A stretch of 64,000 nucleotides of DNA from Mycobacterium paraseoulense (GTDB lineage: Bacteria; Actinomycetota; Actinomycetes; Mycobacteriales; Mycobacteriaceae), in NCBI RefSeq assembly GCF_010731655.1, contig NZ_AP022619.1, positions 3,596,001 to 3,660,000 of the forward strand, read 5' to 3'. A model generated the notes under the pieces. It saw only the letters and a program-made list of their open reading frames with translations. It did not search any database and was not told where the DNA came from. Below are positions 18,111 to 30,401 of this stretch, one piece after another (within the stretch, counting starts at the first letter, position 1; each line of letters starts with the position of its first letter). Both the position numbers and the translations under genes were made by a program.

Positions 18111-18582
18111 TGGCGATCGCAAGCGCGGCGTAGCCGGGCGCGGCGGGTCGCCACCATCGAACCCGTGGCGATCGCAAGCGCGGCGTAGCCGGGCGCGGCG
18201 GGTCGCCACCATCGAACCCGTGGCGATCGCAAGCGCGGCGTAGCCGGGCGCTGCGGGTCGCCACCATCGAACACGTGGCGATCGCAAGCGCGGCGTAGCC
18301 GGGCGCGGCGGGTCGCCACCATCGAACCCGTGGCGATCGCAAGCGCGGCGTAGCCGGGCGCGGCGGGTCGCCACCATCGAACCCGTGGCGATCGCAAGCG
18401 CGGCGTAGCCGGCGCGGCGGGTCGCCACCATCGAACCCGTGGCGATCGCAAGCGCGGCGTAGCCGGGCGCGGCGGGTCGCCACCATCGAACCCGTGGCGA
18501 TCGCAAGCGCGGCGTAGCCGGGCGCTGCGGGTCGCCACCATCGAACCCGTGGCGATCGCAAGCGCGGCGTAGCCGGGCGCGG
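18111..18582. repeat. 55-bp minisatellite (VNTR-like), eight units plus a partial ninth
   Basis: Units start at 18111, 18166, 18221, 18276, 18331, 18386, 18440 and 18495, with a 33-base partial unit at 18550-18582. All are 55 bp except the sixth, which has lost one G. Variants are few: the third and eighth units have CTGCGGG for CGGCGGG, and the third also has ACACG for ACCCG. Within each unit TGGCGA and TCGCCA form an inverted repeat that could fold the unit into a hairpin. The array fills the whole gap between the lpqG stop and the hpt stop, so it sits where two convergent transcripts end. Confidence 0.97.
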
Positions 18583-18584
18583 GC

Positions 18585-19196
18585 CTACTGCTGGTAGACC
18601 CTGGGGTCCAGGGTGCCGATGTACGACAGGTCGCGGTAGCGCTCGTCGTAGTCCAGGCCGTAACCCACGACGAAGTCGTTCGGGATGTCGAAGCCCACGT
18701 AGGCGATGTCGACGTTGGCGCCCTTCGCGTCGGGCTTGCGCAGCAGCGTGCACACGCGCAGCGAGCGCGGATGGCGACTGGAGAGGTTGCGCAGCAGCCA
18801 CGACAGGGTCAGCCCCGAGTCCACGACGTCCTCGACGATCAGCACGTCGCGGCCCTGGATGTCGCGGTCCAAGTCCTTGAGGATCCGCACCACGCCCGAC
18901 GACGAGGTCGAGGATCCATAGGAGCTCACGGCCATGAACTCGAACTGGGTGGGCACCGGGATCGCCCGCGCCAGATCGGTGACAAAGATCACAGCACCCT
19001 TGAGCACCGTGATCAGCAGCAGATCCTGGCCGGTCTCGGTCATGACGTCGCGGTATTGCCCGCCGATCTCGCCGCCGAGTTCGGCGATTCGCGCCTGGAT
19101 CTGCTCCGCGGTCAGCAGAACCGACTTGATGTCCCCCGGGTACAGCTCCACGGGCTGCGCGGGGGTGATCGCCGAGGAGATCTGGGCCACGCCCAC
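18585..19196 (-). CDS. hpt: Hypoxanthine-guanine phosphoribosyltransferase
   Basis: Hpt salvages hypoxanthine and guanine to IMP and GMP using PRPP. The 203-residue protein has [18 protein letters not shown], the flexible loop [11 protein letters not shown], the PRPP motif [14 protein letters not shown], and the C-terminal [18 protein letters not shown] base-binding region. The GTG at 19196 matches the mycobacterial N-terminus; a frame extending to 19226 is less likely. It lies 50 bases downstream of tilS on the same strand, the frequent tilS-hpt pairing. Confidence 0.95.
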   Translation of the reverse strand: MGVAQISSAITPAQPVELYPGDIKSVLLTAEQIQARIAELGGEIGGQYRDVMTETGQDLLLITVLKGAVIFVTDLARAIPVPTQFEFMAVSSYGSSTSSSGVVRILKDLDRDIQGRDVLIVEDVVDSGLTLSWLLRNLSSRHPRSLRVCTLLRKPDAKGANVDIAYVGFDIPNDFVVGYGLDYDERYRDLSYIGTLDPRVYQQ

Positions 19197-19246
19197 AGAG
19201 TGCCACGCCACCGGCCGAAAAACCAACGGCGACCCCGGTATTGCGG

Positions 19247-20221
19247 CTATCGGTCGGGCTTTTCAACCGGTTCACGCCACAGGGTCAGCACGCCGTCGCG
19301 CCGCCCCGCGATCAGCCGCTCGTCGCGCAGGGCCGAACCGACCGCCACCCCGCCCTGCCCGCGCCAGGCCGTGACAAGCGCGTCGACACCGCGAATCTGC
19401 TTGTCGGTCAGGCCGGTTGCGCCGCCCGCCAGGAGCCAGCCGCGGATCACCCGGCGCCGCACCGGGGCAGGCATCCCGGCCAGGGCCTGGGTCTGCAGGC
19501 CCGCACCCGCCTTCGCCTCGGGCAACGCCTGGGCGGCGAGCGCGTCGATGAGCTCGGTGTCCTCGCGCAGCGCCGTCGCCGTGCGGGCCAGCGCCTCGGC
19601 CACCCCGCCGCCCAGCACATCCTCCAGCAGCGGCAGCACCTCGAGGCGCAGCCGGGTCCGGGTGAAGCGGCGGTCGGTGTTGTGCGGATCCTGCCACGCG
19701 GTCAGGCCCAGCTCGCGGCACGCGGCATGGGTCACGGCGCGCCGCACCCCCAACAGCGGCCGGCCCCACGGCGAGTCGTACGCCCGCATCCCGGCGATCG
19801 ACCGCACGCCCGACCCGCGGCCCAGCCCGAGCAGCACGGTCTCCGCCTGGTCGTCGAGTGTGTGGGCCAGCAGCACCGGGCCGGCGTGGTACGCGCTCAA
19901 GGCGGCGTAGCGGGCGGCGCGGGCGGCGGCCTCGGGTCCGCCCTTGTTACCCACGTGCACCCGAACAACTTGCGCCGCAACACATCCCAGGCTGAGGGCC
20001 TGCGCTCGCGCGGCCTCCGCGACGGCGGCGGAATCGGGTTGCAGGCCGTGGTCGACGATCACCGCGGTGGTGGGCCGCAGCTGGGCAGCCACCGCGGTCA
20101 ACGCCAGGGAATCCGGGCCACCCGACAGCGCCACGCACCACTGCTCGGCCGTGGCGACATGCGTCTTGATGAACTCCTCGACAGCCGCGCGCAGCTGCCC
20201 TACAGCACCCGGTCGATCCAT
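19247..20221 (-). CDS. tilS: tRNA(Ile)-lysidine synthetase
   Basis: TilS attaches lysine to C34 of the CAU-anticodon tRNA-Ile so that it reads AUA. The 324-residue protein has the PP-loop ATPase motif SGGPDS at 33-38, the [19 protein letters not shown] segment and the RPLLGVRR motif, followed by a helical tRNA-binding domain. Its length is typical for actinobacteria, which lack the large C-terminal domains of E. coli TilS. The start overlaps the upstream metalloprotease-like gene by 22 bases. Confidence 0.95.
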   Translation of the reverse strand: MDRPGAVGQLRAAVEEFIKTHVATAEQWCVALSGGPDSLALTAVAAQLRPTTAVIVDHGLQPDSAAVAEAARAQALSLGCVAAQVVRVHVGNKGGPEAAARAARYAALSAYHAGPVLLAHTLDDQAETVLLGLGRGSGVRSIAGMRAYDSPWGRPLLGVRRAVTHAACRELGLTAWQDPHNTDRRFTRTRLRLEVLPLLEDVLGGGVAEALARTATALREDTELIDALAAQALPEAKAGAGLQTQALAGMPAPVRRRVIRGWLLAGGATGLTDKQIRGVDALVTAWRGQGGVAVGSALRDERLIAGRRDGVLTLWREPVEKPDR

Positions 20222-21246
20222 CGCTGGGGTTCCTCGATCTCAGCGGGCACGGGCAGCGTCTCGGGCCCGGTCCAGATGGCGTTGAATCGCTCCATGCCGA
20301 CCCGCCCCACCACGTGGTCGACGAACGCCTTGCCTCGCGTGTACTGGCTGAGCTTGGCGTCGAGGCCCAGCAGGGCCCGCACCAGCCGCTGCAGGGGCGG
20401 TTGCTTGCGGTTGCGGCGCTCGTCGAACCGGCGCCGGATGGTGGTCACCGACGGCACCACCATGGGCCCCACCGCATCCATCACGTGGTCGGCGTGGCCT
20501 TCCAGCAGCGTGCCGAGCACCAGCAGCCGATCGAGCGCCTGCCGCTGCGGCTCGGACTGCACCGCGCGCACCAGGCCGACGATTCCCGACGAGCCGCCGT
20601 CGGCCACTCCGTTGCCGCGGTTGCGGACGTAATCGGCGAGCCTGCTCGCCACCTGCGCGACGTCTTCTCCGGCGTCCCGCGTCAATACGGACAGCGTCCG
20701 GGACATGTGCTCGGACAACCACGGATTGGCGGTGAACTGCACCCGGTGGGTCACCTCGTGCAGGCAGACCCACAACCGGAAGTCCGAGGGCTCGACGCGC
20801 AGTTGCCGCTCGACGGCGATGACGTTCGGATACACCAGCAGCAGGCAGCCCTCTTTGGCGGCCGCGAACGGGTCGTACTGACCGAGGATTCCCGACGAGA
20901 CGAACGCCAGCACCGCCCCGGTCTGCGCCCCGGTGACGCGGCCGGTGAAGAACCCCCGCGGCTTCTCGGCCCCGTTCATCATCACCCGCATCGACTCCGC
21001 CGCCGCGGCGATCCACTCCGGGCGGTCGACGATCCGGGCGGCGGGAACGACGCCGTCGGTCACCAGCCCGGTGACCTCACGAACGGGCGGTTCGGCCTTG
21101 GCGGCCGACCTGGTGAGCTCATCGATCACCTGGCGGCGGGTGTATTCGCTCGACGGTGGCCCCGGCCGGGCCAACCGCCGGCCGACGGTGGCGGCGAAGC
21201 CCCAGTCGACGGCGGTACCGAGTGTCAGCTCCGAGGACGCGCTCAT
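20200..21246 (-). CDS. Zinc-dependent metalloprotease-like protein, DUF2342 (Rv3626c-like)
   Basis: A 348-residue protein of a family sometimes labelled coenzyme F420 biosynthesis-associated. An HEXXH zinc motif is present as LHEVTHRVQF near residue 182, followed by a conserved ANPWLSEH segment. A glutamate in LLEGHADHVMD near residue 270 could be the third zinc ligand. Real protease activity has not been established to my knowledge. The ATG at 21246 overlaps the stop of the carboxypeptidase gene by 4 bases (ATGA). Confidence 0.88.
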   Translation of the reverse strand: MSASSELTLGTAVDWGFAATVGRRLARPGPPSSEYTRRQVIDELTRSAAKAEPPVREVTGLVTDGVVPAARIVDRPEWIAAAAESMRVMMNGAEKPRGFFTGRVTGAQTGAVLAFVSSGILGQYDPFAAAKEGCLLLVYPNVIAVERQLRVEPSDFRLWVCLHEVTHRVQFTANPWLSEHMSRTLSVLTRDAGEDVAQVASRLADYVRNRGNGVADGGSSGIVGLVRAVQSEPQRQALDRLLVLGTLLEGHADHVMDAVGPMVVPSVTTIRRRFDERRNRKQPPLQRLVRALLGLDAKLSQYTRGKAFVDHVVGRVGMERFNAIWTGPETLPVPAEIEEPQRWIDRVL

Positions 21247-22628
21247 GAGCACCCGCACGACCACAGCTTGGTGGCCAGCGCGTCCATCACGTTGCGGCCG
21301 TTGGGTCCGGCGGCGTTGGAGATGAAGGCGAACGTGAGCACCCGTCCGCTGCGGTCGGTGACCACCCCGGCCAGGGCGTTGACGGCGGTCAGCGATCCGG
21401 TCTTCGCACGCAGCCAGCCGGCCGGCCCCTGATTGGAGGCCGCGTCGGTGAAGCGGTCGCCCAACGTCCCACTGCCGGCGGCGATCGGCAGCAGATCCAG
21501 CAGCGCGCGCAGCGCCGGCTGGTCGGGTCCGGCCGCCGCCTGCAGCACGCCGTCGAGCGTCTTGGCGGTCAACCGGTCATCGACCGACAGCCCGCTGGAG
21601 TCCATCAGCGCGACGCCGCCCGTGTCGACGTGCGCGGTGCTCAGCCGGTTGGTCACCGCGTCGGCCGCGCCCGCGAAGCTGCGCGGCCGGTTGATTGCGG
21701 CCGCCACCTCGCGGGCGATGCATTCGGCCATCACGTTGTCGGAGTGGTCCATCATCTCGGACAGCCGCTCGACCAGCGGCGCCGACTGCACGACGGCCAG
21801 CTGCCGCGCCCCGGACGGAGCCGTCGCGATCGTCACCGCCGCCGGGTCCAGGCCCAGCGCCTTGGCCAGCTCCCGGCCGGCGTCGAGCGCCGGCGTCCGG
21901 GACCGCCGGGAGTTGACCGTGCTCGGCTGGATGCGCCCGGCGTCGATCATCACCGATTCGATCGGCGCGATGTCGCCGTTGTCGACGTCGGCGGGATCCC
22001 AGCCCTGCGCCATCGTCGGCCCGCTGAACGCCGAGGTGTCCACCTGCACCGCGGTCGGCGTCACGCCGCTGCGGCGGATCTGCTCGACGAGGTCACTGAG
22101 CCGGGCCGACCCGCGGTACCAGGTATCCACGCCGGGCGGTGCCGCCGACAGCACCGGGTCGCCGGCGCCGACGAGCACGACGGGCCCCTGCGCGTTCTGG
22201 CTGCCGGCCACCACCCGGGTGCTGATTCGGGCCTGCCGGTCCAGGGTCAGCAGGGCCGCGGCCGCCGTGAGCACCTTGTTGGTCGAGGCCGGCACGAGCG
22301 GCATGTCGTCGGCCACCTGCCAGAGCTCTTTGCCGGTGATGGCGTCGGTGACCCGGCCACCCAGCCTGCCCAGGTTCGGATCGGCAGCGATGGCCGACAG
22401 CGCCGCCGTAACCCCGGCGGGGCTGGGCGTCTCGGCGGTGTCGCTGACCGGGACCATTCCCGGCTTGACCGGCGGCGCGTGCGGAGGCGGTATGGGCGCG
22501 TGCGCATTGATGCCCCCATGCCCCGCGGAGGTGAAAAACGTCGCCGCCGCCACCACGGCGGCGACAAACGCCAGCACGGCCAACCCGACGAACACATGGG
22601 TGGATTTTTGCCAGCGAGTGAAACCCAT
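21243..22628 (-). CDS. dacB: D-alanyl-D-alanine carboxypeptidase, PBP4 type (S13 family)
   Basis: A penicillin-binding protein that trims or opens peptidoglycan stem peptides outside the membrane. The 461-residue protein has an N-terminal membrane anchor at about 12-34. The three active-site motifs are STNK at 115-118, SDN in MMDHSDNVMAE, and KTG in LRAKTGSLTAVN. Between the first two lies the extra domain of S13 enzymes. The ATG at 22628 has an AGGAGAG ribosome site. Corresponds to Rv3627c. It is the first gene of the operon dacB, DUF2342, tilS, hpt, and is divergent from ppa. Confidence 0.92.
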   Translation of the reverse strand: MGFTRWQKSTHVFVGLAVLAFVAAVVAAATFFTSAGHGGINAHAPIPPPHAPPVKPGMVPVSDTAETPSPAGVTAALSAIAADPNLGRLGGRVTDAITGKELWQVADDMPLVPASTNKVLTAAAALLTLDRQARISTRVVAGSQNAQGPVVLVGAGDPVLSAAPPGVDTWYRGSARLSDLVEQIRRSGVTPTAVQVDTSAFSGPTMAQGWDPADVDNGDIAPIESVMIDAGRIQPSTVNSRRSRTPALDAGRELAKALGLDPAAVTIATAPSGARQLAVVQSAPLVERLSEMMDHSDNVMAECIAREVAAAINRPRSFAGAADAVTNRLSTAHVDTGGVALMDSSGLSVDDRLTAKTLDGVLQAAAGPDQPALRALLDLLPIAAGSGTLGDRFTDAASNQGPAGWLRAKTGSLTAVNALAGVVTDRSGRVLTFAFISNAAGPNGRNVMDALATKLWSCGCS

Positions 22629-22735
22629 CGCTCTCCTGACTCTCTGAAGCCATTCTGCCGAATCGGCCGGAATGCGCTCGACTAGGGTGTAACAGAGCAA
22701 AATTGACCTGCCTACCCAGAAAAGGAGCCGACGCG

Positions 22736-23224
22736 GTGGAATTCGACGTCACCATCGAGATCCTGAAAGGCCAGCGGAACAAGTACGAGGTCGACCACGA
22801 GACCGGACGGGTGCGGCTGGACCGTTACCTCTACACCTCGATGGGCTACCCGACGGACTACGGCTTCATCGAGGACACCCTCGGCGAAGACGGCGACCCG
22901 CTGGACGCGATGGTGCTGCTGCCGCAGTCGGTGTTCCCCGGCGTCATCGTCGAGGCGCGCCCGGTGGGCATGTTCCGGATGACCGACGAGAAGGGCGGCG
23001 ACGACAAAGTCCTGTGCGTGCCGGCCGGCGACCACCGCTGGGACCACGTCCAGGACATCGCGGACGTCCCCGAGTTCGAGCTCGACGTCATCAAGCACTT
23101 CTTCGTGCACTACAAGGACCTGGAGCCGGGCAAGTTCGTCAAGGCCGCCGACTGGGTCGGCCGCGCGGAGGCCGAAGCGGAGGTGCAGCGCTCGGTGGAA
23201 CGCTTCAAGGCGGGCGGGCACTGA
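22736..23224 (+). CDS. ppa: Inorganic pyrophosphatase
   Basis: Hydrolyses pyrophosphate to drive biosynthetic reactions. The 162-residue family I enzyme has [19 protein letters not shown], the [20 protein letters not shown] signature with its metal-binding aspartates, and the [21 protein letters not shown]-terminus. The GTG at 22736, 10 bases after AAAGGAG, gives exactly the 162 residues of the M. tuberculosis enzyme. The longer frame from 22703 is not supported. Confidence 0.97.
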   Translation: MEFDVTIEILKGQRNKYEVDHETGRVRLDRYLYTSMGYPTDYGFIEDTLGEDGDPLDAMVLLPQSVFPGVIVEARPVGMFRMTDEKGGDDKVLCVPAGDHRWDHVQDIADVPEFELDVIKHFFVHYKDLEPGKFVKAADWVGRAEAEAEVQRSVERFKAGGH

Positions 23225-23280
23225 CCGCATTGACGCTCGCGGCGTAACCGCGCGCCGATTTCCGGTGGCATCCTGGCGAG

Positions 23281-23973
23281 GTGACCCCTGTGTGGCATTT
23301 CGCCGCCAACTTCTGGTGGCTGGTTTTTCCGCTGGGCGGTGCGATCGGCGGAGGGCTTCGGGCCATTGCCGCCGCGAACGAGCGGCGGGCCGAGCGCCGG
23401 CTGGAACGGTACCGGCTGAAGCAGCAAGCCAAGATCGCGGTGGCCGAGGCATCCGGCCGGGCGCGGACCAACGAGGGAACCGACCGGCGCGAGATCGCCA
23501 AACTCGTTGCGGCACATGACCGTACCGACGCCCGGTGGTTCGACTATGAAGTCGATATCGCGCGACTGCTGGACTTTCCGATGATGACCGACATGCGGGC
23601 TCCGCTGACCATCGCGTTCCATCGGGCGAAGCGGCACGCGGACCTGCTGCGGCCGGAACCGCCCGAGGGGCTCCTCGGCAACCGGGACGCGCTCGTGGAA
23701 TACCGCGACGCCGTCCATGAGTACATCAGCGCCTTCGAGATCGCCGAGGCCGAGGCGATTCGCCGCCGTCGCAGCGACTTCTCGGCCGACGAGCAACAAC
23801 GGATGGGGCGGGCCCAAAGCTTGTTGCATTTGGCGCAGGACGACGCGGCCACCCGCGAGGAGCGACAGAATGCCTACGCGCGGGCGAGCAAAGAACTGGA
23901 CGGCTTGATCGTGCTGCCGGCCCCCGCGCGGGCCGGCATCGAACGGCGCATCGCCGGCCAGATCGAGGCCTAA
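23281..23973 (+). CDS. Hypothetical membrane-anchored protein
   Basis: A 230-residue protein I do not recognise. The N-terminus has one hydrophobic helix (about residues 5-26, ending GGAIGGGL). A long, highly charged, mainly helical region rich in Arg, Ala and Glu follows, so the body is probably cytoplasmic and coiled-coil-like. No catalytic motif is visible. The GTG at 23281 is the only reasonable start. Its stop overlaps that of the convergent DUF475 gene by 4 bases. I recall no equivalent at this point in M. tuberculosis. Confidence 0.7.
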   Translation: MTPVWHFAANFWWLVFPLGGAIGGGLRAIAAANERRAERRLERYRLKQQAKIAVAEASGRARTNEGTDRREIAKLVAAHDRTDARWFDYEVDIARLLDFPMMTDMRAPLTIAFHRAKRHADLLRPEPPEGLLGNRDALVEYRDAVHEYISAFEIAEAEAIRRRRSDFSADEQQRMGRAQSLLHLAQDDAATREERQNAYARASKELDGLIVLPAPARAGIERRIAGQIEA

Positions 23974-25055
23974 ACCGCCGACGACGCGGCGGCCTTGGCG
24001 TGGCGCCGATTGCGGAGCACGCTCCAGCCCAGCGCCGCCCCGATGAACACCACCCCCACCGACGCGGTGACCGGGTCGGGGACCTCGAATCGCGGTTCGA
24101 TCGACACGAGCATGATCACCGCCAGCACCCCGATCGCCCAATGCGCGCCGTGCTCGAGGTACACGTAGCGGTCCAGCGCATCCTGCTTCACCAGGAAGAT
24201 CGTGATGGACCGGACGAACATCGAGCCCACCAGTCCGAGTCCCAACGCGATGACGATTGGGTCCGAGGTGATCGCAAAGGCCCCGGTGACACCGTCGAAC
24301 GAGAACGCGGCATCGAGGACCTCGAGATAAAGGAACAGCGTCAGGCCGGCCTTGCCGACCGCCTTGCCGGCCGACGCCGCCTCGAGGCCCGGGGGCCGAA
24401 ACGCCCGGCTCAGGCCGTTGACGAGGAGATACGTCACCAGACCCAGCAGCCCGGCGGTCAGCACCGTCGCGCGCTCGTCGCCGGAGTGCGTCAACCGGGT
24501 GCCCACCAGGACCAGCGCGACGGCGGTCACCGCCACCGGCACCTGACCCAGCCGCCCGATGCGGGCGAATGGGATCTCGATCCACTTGAGCCACTTGATG
24601 TCTCGGTCGTGGAACACGAAGTCCAGAAAAAGCATCAACAAGAACGTCCCGCCGAACGCCGCGATCTGCGGATGCGCGGCGACGATCAGCTTTTCGTAGC
24701 TGGGCGAGCCGTCGGGAAATTCCAGCGCGCCGTGCGGCGGCGGATGGAGCGCCAGCTCCATCGCGCGAACGGGGTCGAGGCCCGCGGTGGCCCAGACGAT
24801 GACCAGCGGAAAAATCAGCCGCATCCCGAACACGGCGACGAGTACCCCGACGGTCAGAAACATCTGCCGCCAGAACGGGCTCATCTGTTTCAGGATGGCG
24901 GCGTTGATGATGGCGTTGTCGAACGATAGCGAGATCTCGAGCAGCCCCAGGGCTAGCAGTAGAAGCAGCGCATTGAGCCCGCCGTGGGCGTACCCGAGCG
25001 CAAGGGCCGCCACGGTGAGCACCAGCGAGATCCCGAAGATGCGCAAGGCGGCCAT
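23970..25055 (-). CDS. DUF475 / TerC-like integral membrane protein (Rv3629c-like)
   Basis: A 361-residue protein with about eight to ten membrane helices. It has two acidic intramembrane motifs typical of the TerC/DUF475 family: LEISLSFDNAIINA near residue 42 and the related EVLDAAFSFDGV in the second half. This indicates an internal repeat. Family members are linked to metal-ion efflux or tellurite resistance, but the substrate of DUF475 proteins is unknown. The ATG at 25055 follows AAAGGATCC. Divergent from the flippase-like gene. Confidence 0.88.
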   Translation of the reverse strand: MAALRIFGISLVLTVAALALGYAHGGLNALLLLLALGLLEISLSFDNAIINAAILKQMSPFWRQMFLTVGVLVAVFGMRLIFPLVIVWATAGLDPVRAMELALHPPPHGALEFPDGSPSYEKLIVAAHPQIAAFGGTFLLMLFLDFVFHDRDIKWLKWIEIPFARIGRLGQVPVAVTAVALVLVGTRLTHSGDERATVLTAGLLGLVTYLLVNGLSRAFRPPGLEAASAGKAVGKAGLTLFLYLEVLDAAFSFDGVTGAFAITSDPIVIALGLGLVGSMFVRSITIFLVKQDALDRYVYLEHGAHWAIGVLAVIMLVSIEPRFEVPDPVTASVGVVFIGAALGWSVLRNRRHAKAAASSAV

Positions 25056-25140
25056 GGATCCTTTCCGACAGCCGCTCACGATAGCGAACCCCGGTCGCCG
25101 CCGCAGGCGGGCGTCCACGGCCACCTACTATTTACAGATT

Positions 25141-26424
25141 GTGGCGATGCCCGAAGTCGGCGGTACCCAAGCCCCCACCGGCACCGGTCCGACCACGCGC
25201 GGCAGCGTGGCCCGGGTCGCCACCGCGACGGCCGTGACGGCCTTGTGCGGCTACGCGGTGATCTACCTGGCGGCCCGTGACCTGGCCCCGGGCGGCTTTT
25301 CGGTGTTCGGGGTGTTCTGGGGGGCGTTCGGCCTGGCCACCGGCGCCGCTTTCGGGATGATGCAGGAGACCACCCGGGAGGTGCGCTCGACCCGGCACCT
25401 CTCGGCGGCGTCGCCTGGCGCGGACCAACCGCGAACCCACCCGCTGCGGGTCGCGATGCTGGTCGGCGTGGGTGCGGCCGTCGCGATCGTAGGCAGCTCG
25501 CCGCTGTGGAGCGGGCGGGTGTTCGTCGAGGAACGCTGGCTGTCGGTGGCGCTGCTCAGCGTCGGGCTGGCCGGGTTCTGCGTGCACGCCACCTTGCTGG
25601 GCATGCTGGCCGGCACCGATCGGTGGACCGGGTACGGGGCGCTGATGGTGACCGACGCGGTCATCCGGGTGACGGTCGCCGCGGCCACCGTCGTGCTCGG
25701 CTGGCGCCTGGTCGGCTTCCTGTGGGCCACGGTCGCGGGCGCGGTCGCCTGGCTGATCATGCTGGTGGCCTCGCCGTCGGCGCGGGCCGCCGCCCGCCTG
25801 CTGACGCCCGGTGGCGCGGCGACCTTCCTGCGCGGGGCCGCCCATTCGATCACCGCCGCCGGCGCGAACGCGATCCTGGTGATGGGCTTTCCCGTCTTGT
25901 TGAAGCTGACCAGTAACGAGCTGGGGGCCGAAGGCGGGGTGATCATCCTCGCCGTGACGCTGACGCGGGCGCCGCTGCTGGTGCCGCTGATGGCCATGCA
26001 GGGCAACCTGATCGCGCATTTCGTCGACGCGCGCACCGACCGGGTTCGTGCCCTGATCGCCCCGGCCGGGATCGTCGGCGGCGTCGGCGCGGTGGGGGTG
26101 GTGGCGGCCGGGGTCGTGGGCCCGTGGCTGCTGCGGGTGGCCTTCGGGCCGCAGTACCAGGCCAGCGGTGCGCTGCTGGCCTGGTTGACCGCGGCCGCGG
26201 TGGCGATCGCCATGCTGACGCTGACCGGCACCGGCGCGGTAGCGGCGGCGCTTCACCGGGCGTACTCGCTGGGCTGGGTCGGCGCCACGGTGGCGTCGGG
26301 ATTGTTGCTGCTGTTGCCGTTGCCCCTGCAGACGCGCACCGTGGTCGGCCTGTTGTGCGGCCCGTTGGTCGGAATCGCCGTTCATCTGGTGGCGCTGGCG
26401 CGCGCCGACCGCCTCACCGGCTGA
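25141..26424 (+). CDS. Polysaccharide-biosynthesis / flippase-like membrane protein (Rv3630-like)
   Basis: A 427-residue protein with about 12 predicted membrane helices and Gly/Ala/Val-rich transmembrane segments, resembling Wzx/MATE-type lipid-linked sugar exporters. The next genes make a polyprenyl-phosphate sugar, so a role in flipping that lipid carrier is a reasonable inference. The start is either GTG 25141 or ATG 25147. A TACTAT -10-like box at 25126-25131 and the lack of a ribosome site suggest a leaderless or nearly leaderless transcript. Confidence 0.82.
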   Translation: MAMPEVGGTQAPTGTGPTTRGSVARVATATAVTALCGYAVIYLAARDLAPGGFSVFGVFWGAFGLATGAAFGMMQETTREVRSTRHLSAASPGADQPRTHPLRVAMLVGVGAAVAIVGSSPLWSGRVFVEERWLSVALLSVGLAGFCVHATLLGMLAGTDRWTGYGALMVTDAVIRVTVAAATVVLGWRLVGFLWATVAGAVAWLIMLVASPSARAAARLLTPGGAATFLRGAAHSITAAGANAILVMGFPVLLKLTSNELGAEGGVIILAVTLTRAPLLVPLMAMQGNLIAHFVDARTDRVRALIAPAGIVGGVGAVGVVAAGVVGPWLLRVAFGPQYQASGALLAWLTAAAVAIAMLTLTGTGAVAAALHRAYSLGWVGATVASGLLLLLPLPLQTRTVVGLLCGPLVGIAVHLVALARADRLTG

Positions 26425-26447
26425 TCGCGTGTACCTTTTGGGCTTGA

Positions 26448-27149
26448 ATGGACACTGCAGCCAAATACCCCGGCGCCTGGGTCGTCATCCCCGCCTTCAA
26501 CGAAGCCACCGTCATCGGCGAGGTGGTCGCCGATGTGCGCTCGGTCTTCGACAATGTCGTCTGCGTGGATGACGGGAGCACCGACGGCACGGGCGAGATC
26601 GCCAGGAGCGCCGGCGCCCACCTGGTGCGCCACCCGATCAACCTGGGGCAGGGGGCGGCCATCCAGACCGGCGTCGAGTACGCCCGCAAACAGCCTGGGG
26701 CGCAGGTGTTCGCCACCTTCGACGGCGACGGGCAGCATCGGGTCAAGGACCTGGCGGCGATGGTCGACCGGCTCTGCGCCGAGGGCGTCGACGTCGTCAT
26801 CGGGACCCGGTTCGGCGCGCACCGGGGCACCCGGCCGCCGTTCGTCAAGCGGGTGGTGCTGCAGACCGCCGCGCGGCTGAGCCGGCGCGGTCGCCGACTT
26901 GGCTTGACCGACACCAACAATGGGCTGCGGGTGTTCAACAAGAAGGTCGCCGACGGGCTGGACATCACCATGAGCGGCATGAGCCACGCCAACGAGTTCA
27001 TCATGCTGATCGCCGAAAACCATTGGCGCGTCGTCGAACAACCGGTCGAGGTGCTCTACACCGATTACTCGAAGTCGAAGGGGCAGCCGCTGCTCAACGG
27101 CGTCAACATCATCTTCGACGGGTTCCTGCGAGGGAGGATTCCGAGATGA
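26448..27149 (+). CDS. ppgS: Polyprenyl-phosphate N-acetylgalactosaminyl synthase, GT2 family
   Basis: A 233-residue GT-A glycosyltransferase. Motifs are VVIPAFNEATVIGEVV, CVDDGSTDGT and the metal-binding TFDGDGQHR. It corresponds to Rv3631 of M. tuberculosis, described as PpgS, which makes polyprenyl-P-GalNAc, the donor for galactosamine on arabinogalactan. There is no transmembrane segment in the protein, so membrane attachment probably depends on the DUF2304 protein encoded 13 bases downstream. Confidence 0.9.
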   Translation: MDTAAKYPGAWVVIPAFNEATVIGEVVADVRSVFDNVVCVDDGSTDGTGEIARSAGAHLVRHPINLGQGAAIQTGVEYARKQPGAQVFATFDGDGQHRVKDLAAMVDRLCAEGVDVVIGTRFGAHRGTRPPFVKRVVLQTAARLSRRGRRLGLTDTNNGLRVFNKKVADGLDITMSGMSHANEFIMLIAENHWRVVEQPVEVLYTDYSKSKGQPLLNGVNIIFDGFLRGRIPR

Positions 27150-27162
27150 AAAGGACCGAAAG

Positions 27163-30222
<3,060 letters not shown>

Positions 30223-30227
30223 CCCCC

Positions 30228-30259
30228 CGCCGAGTGTGCGGCCGGCTCCGCACTCGGCG
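30228..30259. terminator. Probable bidirectional terminator hairpin
   Basis: CGCCGAG plus TGCGG on the left pairs with CCGCA plus CTCGGCG on the right, with a two-base bulge, to make a strong 12-bp stem. It starts 6 bases after the stop of the GT-C-like gene and lies 13 bases beyond the 3' end of the opposing tRNA-Thr. It could stop both convergent transcripts. No U-tract is present, as is common for mycobacterial terminators. Confidence 0.6.
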
Positions 30260-30271
30260 AAGAGAAAGATG

Positions 30272-30347
30272 TGGAGCCGCCTGGGGGAATCGAACCCCCG
30301 ACCTATTCATTACGAGTGAATCGCTCTACCGACTGAGCTAAGGCGGC
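30272..30347 (-). tRNA. tRNA-Thr (anticodon CGT)
   Basis: A complete cloverleaf reads on the minus strand: acceptor stem GCCGCCT with AGGCGGC, D-arm TAGCTCAGTCGGTAGAGC, anticodon stem ATTCA/TGAAT around loop CTCGTAA (anticodon CGT, codon ACG), T-arm GGGGGTTCGATTCCCCC, discriminator T, and encoded CCA at 30272-30274. As I recall, the equivalent tRNA in M. tuberculosis borders an insertion-rich island (Rv3636-Rv3643) that is absent here. Confidence 0.95.
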
Positions 30348-30401
30348 GCACCCTCATGCCGGGCGGCACGAGTCTACGGCAGCGGACGGGACACGACGAA
30401 A

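Noticed and set aside
18111..18582. Repeat array considered as a CRISPR
   Set aside because: The units are directly adjacent with no unique spacers, and no cas genes are near.
17908..19275. A 455-codon minus-strand open frame running through the minisatellite into hpt
   Set aside because: The 55-bp unit lacks stops in all three minus frames, so the array creates long frames by chance. The protein repeats the same phrases in shifted frames and overlaps real genes lpqG and hpt in the wrong frame.
30297..30341. A plus-strand frame from 29067 that ends inside the tRNA
   Set aside because: It overlaps the GT-C-like gene in another frame and runs into tRNA sequence; not a gene.
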